The notes: a model not told the origin generated them from the sequence alone. A stretch of 64,000 nt of DNA from Bacteroidales bacterium WCE2008 (GCA_900167925.1 FUZM01000005.1:62001-126000), one strand, 5' to 3'; shown: positions 8,739 to 17,404, counted from the first letter of the stretch. Numbers and translations: made by a program.

Positions 8739-9356
8739 ATGAAAAATACTCCTTTAATTCTGAGCGTCATCGCTCTCGTGGCTGTTGCCGCCCTTGGTAT
8801 CATCCAGCTTACTTCAAACAAGAGCAATAACGCTCCGGCAGCGGCTGGAGAAGCTTCAGTTGCAGCTCCGGGATCTATCGTATATTTCAACCTCGACAGG
8901 GTCCTCAAAGAGTACGATATGGCCAACGACCTCAGCTCCGTAGTGGAGACCAAGGTGCAGAGCATCCAGGAAGAGGTTAACCGCAGAGGCAACAAGCTCC
9001 AGAAAGATATCAATGCTTTCCAGGACAAGATCAACAAGGGAACTATCACCAGCGCTTCTGCAGCAGTGCAGCAGGACAAACTCCAGCAGCAGAATAACGA
9101 GTTCCAGAATTACGCAGCCCAGAAGCAGCAGGAAATCGCTGAGGAGCAGCAGGTTATGATGAACCAGATCGGCGACGCCATCAAGTCTTTCCTCGACAAA
9201 TTCAACGAGGACAAGAAATATGGCATGATTATTTCAACACAGGGCGATATCCTTCCTGCTCCGGTTGTGACAGGAGACGCTTCCCTCGATATCACTGACG
9301 AGATTATCGCCGGCCTCAACGAGGAATATGTAAAGAATAAGAACAAAGCCGAATAA
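8739..9356 (+). CDS. OmpH/Skp-like coiled-coil protein with N-terminal membrane anchor
   Basis: The protein has 205 residues. The first 25 residues are hydrophobic (TPLILSVIALVAVAALGIIQL) with no clear signal peptidase site, so it is probably a membrane-anchored, periplasm-facing protein. An Ala/Ser linker follows, then IVYFNLDRVLKEYDMA, which matches the Skp beta segment. A Gln-rich coiled coil (about residues 65-145) is followed by a C-terminal KYGMIISTQGDILPA beta segment. The fold is that of OmpH, but the anchor and the slightly greater length set it apart from the soluble copy at 3068-3631. The LysM gene begins 3 bases after its stop, so both probably act together at the envelope. The exact role is unknown. 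Confidence 0.8.
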   Translation: MKNTPLILSVIALVAVAALGIIQLTSNKSNNAPAAAGEASVAAPGSIVYFNLDRVLKEYDMANDLSSVVETKVQSIQEEVNRRGNKLQKDINAFQDKINKGTITSASAAVQQDKLQQQNNEFQNYAAQKQQEIAEEQQVMMNQIGDAIKSFLDKFNEDKKYGMIISTQGDILPAPVVTGDASLDITDEIIAGLNEEYVKNKNKAE

Positions 9357-9359
9357 GGC

Positions 9360-11006
9360 ATGCTGAAATTATTGAAAATAACAGTCCTGCTGGGCATGGC
9401 GGTCTCCCTTTCCGGAGGTCTCTATGCCCAGACTTATACTCAGACTCCGGTAACCATCTCTAAAGACAAGACAAGGGTCGGAGGAAAGATATATTATTCC
9501 CATGTCGTACAGGATAAGCAGACCCTCTACTCTATCTGCAAGGCCTATGGAGTGACCATAGACGAGGTGTGCGAGGCTAATCCTGAACTCGACCTGAAGA
9601 ATAACGGGACCAAGAAAAATACAATAATTCTCATTCCGGTGAGACAGGACGCCGAGACTGTCAAAGTTGCTGTGCCGGCAGCCGCTCCTGCGCCTGAAGA
9701 AGACGTACAGGACGGATATATCATCCACACCGTAAAGTGGTATGAGGATATCAACGATATCAGCAAGAAATACGGCATTTCCGTTGAAAGGATAATGCAG
9801 GTGAACGGCCTCGAAAAGAAGAAACTCAAGAGACGCCAGAAAATCCGCATCCCTGTAAACGACATCGACGGGGCTCTTCTTTACCCGTCAGGTAATTCGA
9901 CAAAGAAGGATTCCTCTCTTATCGATAACCACGCCGCAGGCGAAAAAGAAGAAAGCGAGGAAGATTATTCCTTTGCCAGAAAGCGTGATCTCAACGCAGT
10001 TATCATAATGCCTCTTACCGCAGGACGACCTGCGGGGAGCAATAACATGGACTTCTATTGCGGAGCTCTGCTCGCCATAGAAGACCTCGCCAACGCTGGA
10101 ATAAGCACCGAGCTCAGCGTCTATGACGTTGTCCAGGGCAAGGTCCCAGTAACCAGGGAAAGACTCGAAGAGGCTGACGTGGTCATCGGTCCGATCACCG
10201 CAAAAGACCTTGCTACGACTCTCGAGATTGCCGGTAACAAGACTACCGTAGTCTCCCCTCTCGACCACAAGGCGGCCTCCCTTACCGAAGGCCACAAGAA
10301 CTTTGTCCAGGCTCCGGCCACCTATAACCGCCAGTACGCGGATCTCATCGACTGGATCGACTACGACAAGCGCCGCGGAGACAAGGTGATCGTCATCTCG
10401 GAATCGGACGGGAAGGAATGCGAACTCTCCAGACTTATGGATGAGTCCAAGATAGAGCATACCGACTACTCCTATAACATCCTTTCCAGCCGCAGGGTCA
10501 TAAGCGACCTTACCGGAATGATGACTTCCGATGGAGTCAACAGGATCCTCATCTCGTCAGAGAACGAGGCCTTCGTCAACGATGTCGTCCGTAACCTCAA
10601 CCTGATGGTGCACAACAAGCACAACGTGGCTCTCTACAGCCCTGCCAGGATAAGGTCTTACGACAATATCGACGTGGAGAATCTCCATAATGTCAACCTT
10701 CATGCTTCTTCGTCATATCTTATCGACTATGACGATCCTAAGGTCAAGGCATTCCTTCTCAAATACAGGGCTCTCTTCAACGCCGAGCCTACGCAGTTCG
10801 CATTCCAGGGATATGACGTGACCAGATACTTCCTTGGAGCGGCCGCCGAATACGGCAGTCACTGGCGCAAGAAACTCCCTAAGATCCAGCTGCAGAGGAT
10901 GCTCCAGGCTGATTTCAGATTCCGCGAATCCGGAGACGGATATATCAATCAGGGCGTCAGGAGAGTTGTCTACGGCCCAGATTTCTCAGTAAAGATAGTA
11001 AAGTAA
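9360..11006 (+). CDS. LysM peptidoglycan-binding protein with C-terminal periplasmic-binding-like domain
   Basis: The protein has 548 residues and a signal peptide ending SGGLYAQ (about residue 24). Two LysM repeats follow (about 46-93, with SHVVQDKQTLYSICKAYGV, and about 120-165, with HTVKWYEDINDISKKYGIS). A charged linker leads to a domain from about 209 to the end that resembles type I periplasmic binding proteins (VIIMPL..., FYCGALLAIEDL, VIGPITAKDLATTLEIAG, FAFQGYDVTRYFLGAAA). This layout recalls Bacteroidota LysM/LpoA-like proteins that may sense or activate peptidoglycan synthesis, but no function is proven. It forms an operon with the upstream OmpH-like gene. Its stop lies 3 bases from the stop of convergent recN with no terminator between. 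Confidence 0.8.
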   Translation: MLKLLKITVLLGMAVSLSGGLYAQTYTQTPVTISKDKTRVGGKIYYSHVVQDKQTLYSICKAYGVTIDEVCEANPELDLKNNGTKKNTIILIPVRQDAETVKVAVPAAAPAPEEDVQDGYIIHTVKWYEDINDISKKYGISVERIMQVNGLEKKKLKRRQKIRIPVNDIDGALLYPSGNSTKKDSSLIDNHAAGEKEESEEDYSFARKRDLNAVIIMPLTAGRPAGSNNMDFYCGALLAIEDLANAGISTELSVYDVVQGKVPVTRERLEEADVVIGPITAKDLATTLEIAGNKTTVVSPLDHKAASLTEGHKNFVQAPATYNRQYADLIDWIDYDKRRGDKVIVISESDGKECELSRLMDESKIEHTDYSYNILSSRRVISDLTGMMTSDGVNRILISSENEAFVNDVVRNLNLMVHNKHNVALYSPARIRSYDNIDVENLHNVNLHASSSYLIDYDDPKVKAFLLKYRALFNAEPTQFAFQGYDVTRYFLGAAAEYGSHWRKKLPKIQLQRMLQADFRFRESGDGYINQGVRRVVYGPDFSVKIVK

Positions 11007-11009
11007 ATT

Positions 11010-12674
11010 CTACGCTTCAGAAAGAAGCGCCTTGGCATTCTCCCGTGCCTGGGTGGTAATCTGTGCGCCGCTCAGCATCCTGGCGATCTCCAGCACGCGG
11101 TCTTCGCCGCTGATCTTGGAGATTCCGGTGGCTGTACGCCCGCCTTCCGAAGATTTGCTCACAAGATAATGGGCCTCGCCCTTGGCAGCCACCTGCGGCA
11201 GATGAGTGATCGCGAAGACCTGCATGTCTTTTCCCATCCCGCAGATCATCGAGCCCATCTTGTCGGCGACGCTGCCGGAGACACCGGTATCGATTTCGTC
11301 GAATATCAGGGTCGGCATGTTGGCGTATCGCGCCATCATGGCCTTAAGACACAACATTATCCTTGACATCTCGCCGCCGGATGCGCATCTTGCCACATCT
11401 ATCGGATTCTTTCCGGTAGAAGAGAACAGGAACTTGACGGCATCGGAGCCGGATGCTCCGACCGGAGCTTCGACGAGCTCGACTTCAAATACGGCATTGT
11501 CCAGCTCAAGGAACCTTATCGATTTCTCTATCGCCTCGGCGAAAGGTTTCCGCGCCTTCATGCGGCTGTCATGCAACTTTGCAGCTATCTCTCCGAGGGC
11601 CTTTTCGCCATCTTCGAGCGACTTCGACAGACGTTCCCGCTCCTCTTCGAGAGCCGTAGAATCATACAGGGCCTCGGAAAGGGTTTCGCGCTGGGCGATA
11701 AGCTCGGCCACGGTGCGGCAGCCATGCTTTTTCATGAGATCGTATAGCAGGGACATCCTGTCTTCGACCTGTTCCAGACGGTCCTGGGAGACCTCGGTCG
11801 AACCTTCGAGGGCAGTGACCTCCGAAAGTATGTCCTCTATCTCGAGTCTGGACGACTCCAGTCTTGCGGAAAGATCCTTCGCCGGCTCGACATAGCGTCC
11901 GGCCTTGTCCAGCTGCCTTACGGCTTCCTTCAGCATGCTGTCAAAGGAATCGCGGTCCTCGCTGCCTGAAAGTATGTTTTCGACAGAATAGAAATTCTCT
12001 TTAAGCTCCTCGGCATTGGCGAGACGCTTCTGCTCTTCCTCCAGTTCTTCAAGCTCCCCGTCCCGGAGATTCGCAGCCTCCAGCTTGTCATACAGAGACT
12101 GGTTGAAGTCCTTTTCCAGAGAAAGCCTTCGCAGTCTCTCCTCGACTTCGGAGAGGCGGCCGCGCAAAGACTGGACGTTCTTATAGGCCTGCGAGCATTC
12201 CGTCAGGAGGTCGCCGTTGCCGGCATAATGGTCCAGCATCGAGAGCTGGAAGGTCCTGTCCGTGAGAAGCAGGGGTTCGTGCTGGGAGTGGATGTCGATC
12301 AGCCGGCCGGCAAGCTCCGAGAGCACGCCGACGGTGACAGGTTCGTCATTCACGAAAGATCTGGACCGTCCGCTCTTCCCGAGCACACGGCGGATAATGA
12401 AATCGCCCCCGTTCCAGTCCATACCGTTGGAATCGAGGATTTCGCGGATCGCAGGATCGTCCTTGACATGGAATTCTCCTTCGACGATGCAGTTCTCCGC
12501 ATTTTCCCCAACCATGGAAGCATCCGCCTTGGCTCCCAGGAGAAGGGAAAGGGCACCCAGGATTATGGACTTGCCTGCTCCTGTCTGCCCGGTAATAATG
12601 ACGAGACCCGCCGGAAAATCAATATCCAGCGAGTCTATCAGAACATAGTTCCGGATCTGTAAAGACCGTAACAT
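11010..12674 (-). CDS. recN: DNA repair ATPase RecN
   Basis: The protein has 554 residues from the ATG at 12674 (MLRSLQIRNYVLIDSL), the usual RecN length. A longer frame reaches 12740, but it would overlap the upstream rpoZ gene and adds a basic tail with no family counterpart. The Walker A motif (ITGQTGAGKSIILGAL) is near residue 30, a long coiled coil fills the middle, and the ABC signature (CASGGEMSRIMLCLKAM) with Walker B (TLIFDEIDTGVSG) lies near the C-terminus. RecN is an SMC-like protein that acts at double-strand breaks with RecA. The start lies 7 bases after the rpoZ stop, so the two are co-transcribed; bamD-rpoZ-recN is a recurring Bacteroidota order. Confidence 0.95.
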   Translation of the reverse strand: MLRSLQIRNYVLIDSLDIDFPAGLVIITGQTGAGKSIILGALSLLLGAKADASMVGENAENCIVEGEFHVKDDPAIREILDSNGMDWNGGDFIIRRVLGKSGRSRSFVNDEPVTVGVLSELAGRLIDIHSQHEPLLLTDRTFQLSMLDHYAGNGDLLTECSQAYKNVQSLRGRLSEVEERLRRLSLEKDFNQSLYDKLEAANLRDGELEELEEEQKRLANAEELKENFYSVENILSGSEDRDSFDSMLKEAVRQLDKAGRYVEPAKDLSARLESSRLEIEDILSEVTALEGSTEVSQDRLEQVEDRMSLLYDLMKKHGCRTVAELIAQRETLSEALYDSTALEEERERLSKSLEDGEKALGEIAAKLHDSRMKARKPFAEAIEKSIRFLELDNAVFEVELVEAPVGASGSDAVKFLFSSTGKNPIDVARCASGGEMSRIMLCLKAMMARYANMPTLIFDEIDTGVSGSVADKMGSMICGMGKDMQVFAITHLPQVAAKGEAHYLVSKSSEGGRTATGISKISGEDRVLEIARMLSGAQITTQARENAKALLSEA

Positions 12675-12681
12675 CAGATAA

Positions 12682-13020
12682 TTATTCTGCCTGATTCTCC
12701 TCTTCGCCCTCGTGCTTTGCCGTACGGTAGTGAAGCTCACCTTCGAGGAACTCCTCTATAGCGACGAGGCTTGGCTTAGGCTGACGCTCGTAGTACTTCG
12801 AGATCTCGATCTGCTCGCGGTTCTCGAACATCTCCTCCATAGTGTCGCGGTCGTTCTTGAAGTCCTCGAGCTTCTTGTTGAGCTCTTTCTTCTCGGCGAG
12901 GGCGATCTGGTTGGCTCTCTTATAGAGAATTACTACTGATTCGTACACGTTGCCGGTAGGTTCGGCGATATACTTGATGTCTCTTGTGATCGTGTTTGTA
13001 GGTACTTTCTTCTTATCCAT
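12682..13020 (-). CDS. rpoZ: RNA polymerase omega subunit (Rpb6/RpoZ family)
   Basis: The 112-residue protein contains TGNVYESVVILYKRANQIAL (around residues 22-41), which matches the omega/Rpb6 helix that wraps the beta-prime C-terminus. A charged helical region and an acidic tail follow, as in Bacteroidota omega proteins. It assists RNA polymerase assembly. It lies between bamD (77-bp gap, holding a GC-rich palindrome near 13041-13054 but no clear terminator) and recN (7-bp gap). Proteins like this are often annotated only as a domain of unknown function, so the assignment rests on the motif and neighbourhood. Confidence 0.82.
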   Translation of the reverse strand: MDKKKVPTNTITRDIKYIAEPTGNVYESVVILYKRANQIALAEKKELNKKLEDFKNDRDTMEEMFENREQIEISKYYERQPKPSLVAIEEFLEGELHYRTAKHEGEEENQAE

Positions 13021-13097
13021 GATTCTAAATCTTGTTAAACAGGGCCCGGCCCTTCATTTATATATACCGGGACCGTTTCCGGAAAGTTTCAAAAATT

Positions 13098-13973
13098 TTA
13101 TTTCGCTGCTGCGGACGCCTTACGCTCCTTTTCGAAGTCCTTGTCCTTCATATTTTCAGTCTCGTCGACTCCGGTAAATTTGCCGAGCGCCTTCTGCGCT
13201 CTCTTGTAAAGAGCGTTCAGCTGGCGGGTATATGGAGAGTCCTGGATTTCGCCGACGAAGTTGAAGTAATCGTCCTCGAATGCAAGATACCTTTCTCTCT
13301 GCTTTGAAGGCACGCTGAGATAAGCGTACTTGTAGGAAGACATCGCGATATAGTAGAGGATATCCTCCCTGTAGATATTGTCGGAATCATCCTTGAGGAT
13401 ATTCTTGAAGGCTACCCTGGCAGCCTTGTAATCTTCCATCTTGTAATAGAGCTTTGCGGCTTCGAAAGCCTTCTTGTCAAGACGGGCTCCGAGTTCGTCA
13501 AGCATTCCCATACACTCTGCAGCCTTGTCAGTCGAAGGATAGTTGCGGAGGTATTCGTTGATAGCGTTGATTGCCGCATAAGTAGGAGTCTGGTCGAGCT
13601 CGTACCTGAGAGTGGACCTGTAGAGACAATCAAGTCTCAGATAAGCAGCCTCAGCGGCGAACTTGCTCTGCGGGAACTTCCCGAGAAATTCGGAGAAGTT
13701 GGTCTCGGCAGTAAGGTAATCCTTATACTTATAGTTGCTCAGTCCCCAGTAATAGTTGACGGAGTCATCCTTTTCCGTACCATTGGCGAGAACGGCCATG
13801 GACTCGAAAAGAGCTGCGGCTTTCTGGTATTTGTGGCGATTGAAGTAATCCATCGCTGCCTTGAATTTGGCATCGACATCGTTACTCTGCAGCATAAGAT
13901 CATACTGGCTTCTGCAGGAAGCTGACGCAAGAATGGCGACAACCGCCAGGACGCATAATTTCAAATATTTCAT
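13098..13973 (-). CDS. bamD: Outer membrane assembly lipoprotein BamD
   Basis: The protein has 291 residues. A lipoprotein signal ends in the lipobox LASASC (Cys20), followed by tetratricopeptide-like helical repeats: YFNRHKYQKAAALFESM, YYWGLSNYKYKDYLTAETNFSEFL and KLYYKMEDYKAARVAFKNIL. This is the BamD (YfiO) layout; it supports BamA in beta-barrel insertion from the periplasmic face of the outer membrane. The C-terminal KDKDFEKERKASAAAK tail is charged and probably flexible. The gene starts 9 bases after the trxB stop and is followed by rpoZ. Confidence 0.92.
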   Translation of the reverse strand: MKYLKLCVLAVVAILASASCRSQYDLMLQSNDVDAKFKAAMDYFNRHKYQKAAALFESMAVLANGTEKDDSVNYYWGLSNYKYKDYLTAETNFSEFLGKFPQSKFAAEAAYLRLDCLYRSTLRYELDQTPTYAAINAINEYLRNYPSTDKAAECMGMLDELGARLDKKAFEAAKLYYKMEDYKAARVAFKNILKDDSDNIYREDILYYIAMSSYKYAYLSVPSKQRERYLAFEDDYFNFVGEIQDSPYTRQLNALYKRAQKALGKFTGVDETENMKDKDFEKERKASAAAK

Positions 13974-13982
13974 CTTTTTACT

Positions 13983-14912
13983 CTATTTTTCTACTGAAAG
14001 CAGGAATCTCTCCGCATCAAGGGCGGCGCGGCAGCCGGAAGCGGCAGCCGTGACAGCCTGTCTGTAATGAGGATCCTGGACGTCACCGGCTGCGAACACT
14101 CCCTCCACATTTGTGCGGGAAGAACGGCCGTCAGTGACTATATATCCGTTTTCATCAGTCTCGATCCATTCCTTGAAAAGCTCGGAATTCGGGTGATGTC
14201 CGATAGCAAGGAAGAACCCGTCGACCTTTATATCAAAAACCGAACCATCTTTGCGCAAAAGTCTCGCGCCTGTCACTCCGGCCTTGTCGCCGAGGACTTC
14301 CTGAGTGTTGCAGTTCCAGAGGATTTCGATGTTCGGAGTGTTCTTTACTTTCTCCTGCATGGCCTTCGAAGCGCGGAAGACATCCCTGCGTACGATCATA
14401 TAGACCTTGTTGCAGAGATTGGCGAGATAGGTAGCTTCTTCGCATGCGGTATCTCCGCCGCCGACCACGGCTACATCCTTCTTCCTGTAGAAGAAGCCGT
14501 CGCAGGTGGCGCAGGCTGAGACTCCCATGCCGCGATATTTCTGCTCGGACGGAAGTCCAAGATATCTGGCGGTCGCGCCGGTAGCTATTATGACGCTCTC
14601 GGCCTCTATTTCGTTGCCGTCCCCGTCCTTGGCGCGGAACGGTCTGGAGGACAAGTCAATGGACTCTATGATCCCTCTGCGTATATCTGCGCCGAATCTT
14701 GCGGCCTGGGCTTTCATCTGGGCCATCAGGCTGTTGGCGTCGACCCCGTTCTCGAAGCCCGGGAAATTCTCGACCAGAGTAGTGGTGGTAAGCTGGCCTC
14801 CGGGTTCGAGCCCTTCGTAGAGCACCGGGCTCAGCGAAGCGCGTGAAGCGTAGATTGCAGCAGTATATCCGGCAGGGCCGGAACCTATGATAAGAACTTT
14901 GACTTTCTCCAT
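13983..14912 (-). CDS. trxB: Thioredoxin reductase
   Basis: The 309-residue protein is a two-domain flavoprotein. The FAD-binding GSGPAG is at residues 10-15, the redox-active pair CATC is at 134-137 (Cys134, Cys137), and the NADPH-binding VVGGGDTACEEA follows. The C-terminal FAD segment VFAAGDVQDPHYRQAVTAA completes the family signature. It reduces thioredoxin with NADPH in the cytoplasm. It is the first gene of the trxB-bamD-rpoZ-recN run and is divergent from a Fur-family regulator. A minus-strand -7 box TAACTTTG (14932-14939) precedes it. Confidence 0.95.
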   Translation of the reverse strand: MEKVKVLIIGSGPAGYTAAIYASRASLSPVLYEGLEPGGQLTTTTLVENFPGFENGVDANSLMAQMKAQAARFGADIRRGIIESIDLSSRPFRAKDGDGNEIEAESVIIATGATARYLGLPSEQKYRGMGVSACATCDGFFYRKKDVAVVGGGDTACEEATYLANLCNKVYMIVRRDVFRASKAMQEKVKNTPNIEILWNCNTQEVLGDKAGVTGARLLRKDGSVFDIKVDGFFLAIGHHPNSELFKEWIETDENGYIVTDGRSSRTNVEGVFAAGDVQDPHYRQAVTAAASGCRAALDAERFLLSVEK

Positions 14913-14931
14913 TTTTCCAAAATTTAGACTA

Positions 14932-14967
14932 CAAAGTTAATCATTTATTGAAATATTTATATCTTTG
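14932..14967. promoter_or_regulatory. Divergent -7 boxes between trxB and the Fur-family gene
   Basis: TAACTTTG on the minus strand (14932-14939) faces trxB, and TATCTTTG on the plus strand (14960-14967) faces the regulator. They are 20 bases apart, so a regulator bound here could affect both. Neither has a TTG at the right -33 distance. Confidence 0.5.
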
Positions 14968-14996
14968 TACGCATTTGTATTAATTCAAAATTAACC

Positions 14997-15455
14997 ATGA
15001 ACACTACAACCCGCAAAGCACCTTCAATCGAGGAATTCAAGACTGTGCTTAAGAAGCATTCCTTAAAGGCCACCCCGCAGAGGCTGGCCGTCCACGAAGC
15101 AATGCTTTCTCTCGGGCATGCATGTGCCGATATGGTATCTGAGTTCATCCTTGAAAAAGGCAACGCGAAAGTGACGACCGCTTCGGTCTATAACATCCTT
15201 GCCCAGCTTGCCCTTCTCGGGATCTACCAGCATCGCATGAGCTCGAACAACAAGATGTACTTCGACGTCAACAACTTCAAGCACATGCATCTCTACGACA
15301 GCGTCAACCATACGTTCAAGGATGTGATAGACGAAGAACTGATAGCCGCCATCGATGCCAGACTTTCACATAAAAGATTCAAAGGATATAAAGTCGAAGG
15401 TTTCGACGTGCAGATTGTCTGCCGTCCGACCAGAAAAAAATTAGCCGCATTATGA
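14997..15455 (+). CDS. Fur-family transcriptional regulator lacking the zinc CxxC pairs
   Basis: The protein has 152 residues. The winged helix-turn-helix is seen in LKATPQRLAVHEAM and VTTASVYNILAQLALLGI (about residues 22-76), as in Fur/PerR/Zur. The dimerisation half keeps HMH (96-98), but where the family has CxxC it reads LYDSVNHTF. The only cysteines are Cys43 and Cys142, so there is no structural four-Cys zinc site. Metal sensing may therefore use His/Asp/Glu ligands. Divergence from trxB suggests a redox or peroxide (PerR-like) role, but this is inference. Its last 4 bases overlap the start of the NigD-like gene (ATGA), so those two are co-translated. Confidence 0.85.
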   Translation: MNTTTRKAPSIEEFKTVLKKHSLKATPQRLAVHEAMLSLGHACADMVSEFILEKGNAKVTTASVYNILAQLALLGIYQHRMSSNNKMYFDVNNFKHMHLYDSVNHTFKDVIDEELIAAIDARLSHKRFKGYKVEGFDVQIVCRPTRKKLAAL

Positions 15456-16147
15456 AACTGAAATTTCTCATTCCTGTTTTATTGCTCGCCATCCCGGCAT
15501 GTTCCGGGGACGATACCGTTTACTACAATGCAACTGCTATAGGTGATGTCGTTGCCGGAAGGTTCGTAAGCGATGACGGACTTGTCCTGAACATAAAGGA
15601 GAAGACCTGCGACGAAGATTTCTCAGGTCTCGACAGGGCTTTCATCTCGTTCGACGCGCTTCGCAAGACCGGTGACAAGGAATTCGACATCAGGCTCAAC
15701 GACGTCGCCAAGGTGCTCCGGAAGGATATCGTCTTCCGCAGCGAACCGGGCGGCGAAGAAAGAGGTTCTGACCCGATCATGCTGAATCTGGGCTGGTTCT
15801 CGGGAGAATATCTCAATGCCGATGTCGTAGTATCCTTCCTGAAAGGATCGGAGACTCCGCACCTGATTAATCTCGAATTCGACGACGTCAACTCCGGTAC
15901 CGATACTCTCCGTTTCACTATGAAGCATAATGGCTACGGAGAAGTCTTCGGCGGTTCCATAGACGACGGAGAAAAGAAATTTGTCCTCGGAAAAACTTAT
16001 GCCTCGTTCCCTGTCAGGGATCTTATTCCTGAAGGCATGGACTCCATCCCCGTCAAGATCAGCTGGGACTGGTACGGAACCGATTCCGACGGCAGACTAA
16101 CCGACGAGATAATATCCCACTCCGAAGTCGGAATACTCAGGAGATAA
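15452..16147 (+). CDS. NigD-like lipoprotein
   Basis: The protein has 231 residues. The lipoprotein signal peptide ends IPACS (Cys17). The rest resembles Bacteroidales NigD-like proteins: an N-terminal small beta domain (TAIGDVVAGRFVSDDGLVLNIKE), a middle segment RAFISFDAL...FDIRLNDVAKVL typical of the family, and a C-terminal beta-sandwich ending in ISWDWYG. NigD-like lipoproteins are probably outer-membrane or surface proteins of unknown function, first named from a bacteriocin-like locus. The gene overlaps the regulator upstream by 4 bases and ends at a strong bidirectional terminator. Confidence 0.65.
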   Translation: MKLKFLIPVLLLAIPACSGDDTVYYNATAIGDVVAGRFVSDDGLVLNIKEKTCDEDFSGLDRAFISFDALRKTGDKEFDIRLNDVAKVLRKDIVFRSEPGGEERGSDPIMLNLGWFSGEYLNADVVVSFLKGSETPHLINLEFDDVNSGTDTLRFTMKHNGYGEVFGGSIDDGEKKFVLGKTYASFPVRDLIPEGMDSIPVKISWDWYGTDSDGRLTDEIISHSEVGILRR

Positions 16148-16152
16148 AACAC

Positions 16153-16184
16153 AAAAAAGAGTCCTTTGAAGGACTCTTTTTTGT
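16153..16184. terminator. Bidirectional terminator
   Basis: AAAAAAGAGTCCT (16153-16165) pairs perfectly with AGGACTCTTTTTT (16170-16182) around a 4-base loop, with T runs on both strands. It serves the NigD-like gene from the left and the lipoprotein gene ending at 16203 from the right. Confidence 0.85.
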
Positions 16185-16202
16185 AAGATTCAGTGTCAAG
16201 TA

Positions 16203-16706
16203 CTATATTTTTCTAAAGGTGAAGTCACCAATTTTTATCTGCCCGTTGCTCAGAAATGAAATGGGAGTCCCTTCGTCAAATACTCCAGACCCTTCATCGA
16301 GTATATCGGGAGAACAGTCGATGAATGCACCCATAGGCAATTCACGGTAGAGTTTCCCGCTTTTGACTCTGTACTTGAGTGGTTTTCCAATCTCGTTATG
16401 GGGAGAGTCCTTGAAGAAAGTAGTGAAAACATCTTCCCCATGATTCCGGAAAAAGCGGATTCCCGTAATTAGTATGGTACTCGGCTCATACTCTATATCA
16501 GGGTTTATTTTGCCCACCATCGTCGCTAGAATCTGTCCGTGCTCATCGACAGGTCCATCAAAAGAGTATGAGTAAACAGCATCTTCATCAACACCGGAGG
16601 CATATATGGGTTCCCACCTGCCTTGCAAACTGTCAGGGGATGCTTTTTCGCAACCGACCAGAAGAATCAGACCGGCGAATAACAGCATGATTTTGAGCGG
16701 TTTCAT
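16203..16706 (-). CDS. Hypothetical lipoprotein
   Basis: I do not recognise a family. From the ATG at 16706 the protein has 167 residues, with a signal peptide ending LILLVGC (lipobox, Cys around 19) and then a beta-rich domain beginning LQGRWEPIYASG, which recalls lipocalin-like "RW" starts. The longer frame from 16730 adds MNSICYLD, but a promoter (TTG-N21-TAGATTTG, 16732-16763) would start transcription near 16725, so the shorter start is preferred. The gene is alone, between a bidirectional terminator and a lipoprotein gene on the same strand. Confidence 0.65.
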   Translation of the reverse strand: MKPLKIMLLFAGLILLVGCEKASPDSLQGRWEPIYASGVDEDAVYSYSFDGPVDEHGQILATMVGKINPDIEYEPSTILITGIRFFRNHGEDVFTTFFKDSPHNEIGKPLKYRVKSGKLYRELPMGAFIDCSPDILDEGSGVFDEGTPISFLSNGQIKIGDFTFRKI

Positions 16707-16731
16707 ATCCAAATAACAAATTGAGTTCAAA

Positions 16732-16763
16732 CAAATCTATACTATAAACGCAAAGATATGCAA
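16732..16763 (-). promoter_or_regulatory. Promoter of the hypothetical lipoprotein at 16203-16706
   Basis: On the minus strand, TTG (16761-16763), 21 bases, TAGATTTG (16732-16739). Its position decides the start codon of the gene downstream. Confidence 0.55.
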
Positions 16764-16864
16764 AAGCTTGCTTCAAATATTCACTAATTTTCGAGAAGCT
16801 GCGATGATACTCCTACGTGCAAGAAGCCCCTAAACGCAAAGCAACTCCCGGATTCGTTGATTCG

Positions 16865-17404
16865 TTATAAGAGACTCTTGAGGAAATCAACCTTTTGTTG
16901 CTCGGTCCATTTGTCCGTTGCATTGATTGAGAAGTTGCTGACAAATCCGTTCTTTTCGCAAATCAAGAAATAAGTATCGAACTTATTACCGAAGACGCGA
17001 TATAAGATGTGTTTATTCTCTTTGTCAGTTTCAAGAATCTTGCACTCAAGTCCATTTGAAACGAAGTATTTGGACTCCCATTCATAGTAAGCCTCCACAA
17101 ACTCATATCCCTTTAACGAGCCATCCTTGTTAAACTCGTATTTATCGTAGGGAGTAAATGAAACGGCAATGTTGACGGACTCGTCATTGCGGAAGAATTG
17201 CTGTCTTGAAACACCATTATAAGAGGTTTTCTCCCATTTGCCAGGAATGGAGACTTTACCGTAGGGAGACACGAAATACTCGGTGGTGTTCTTTTTTGCA
17301 TCATAGTCTCCACCAACAATGGTTGAAGTGGTTTGTTTAACAGAGCCGCAACCTATAAAAGATACAACAGCGGCAAATAGAATAATACCTTTAATTCTTT
17401 TCAT
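16865..17404 (-). CDS. Hypothetical lipoprotein
   Basis: The protein has 179 residues and is not recognised. The signal peptide ends VVSFIGCG (lipobox Cys19). The mature part is beta-rich, with alternating aromatic and polar residues (EYFVSPYGKVSIPGKWEKTSY), and suggests a small single-domain envelope lipoprotein attached to the inner or outer membrane. It lies 53 bases downstream of the alpha/beta hydrolase gene with no terminator seen between, so the two may be co-transcribed. No Bacteroidota promoter box is evident in the gap. It could be a strain-variable lipoprotein. Confidence 0.65.
   Translation of the reverse strand: MKRIKGIILFAAVVSFIGCGSVKQTTSTIVGGDYDAKKNTTEYFVSPYGKVSIPGKWEKTSYNGVSRQQFFRNDESVNIAVSFTPYDKYEFNKDGSLKGYEFVEAYYEWESKYFVSNGLECKILETDKENKHILYRVFGNKFDTYFLICEKNGFVSNFSINATDKWTEQQKVDFLKSLL

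Noticed and set aside
12675..12740. N-terminal extension of RecN to 12740
   Set aside because: It overlaps rpoZ and has no family similarity; the ATG at 12674 gives the normal RecN N-terminus.
13021..13097. GC-rich palindrome between bamD and rpoZ as a terminator
   Set aside because: The AGGGCC/GGCCCT stem is short, with no T tract on the minus strand, and both genes belong to the same operon.
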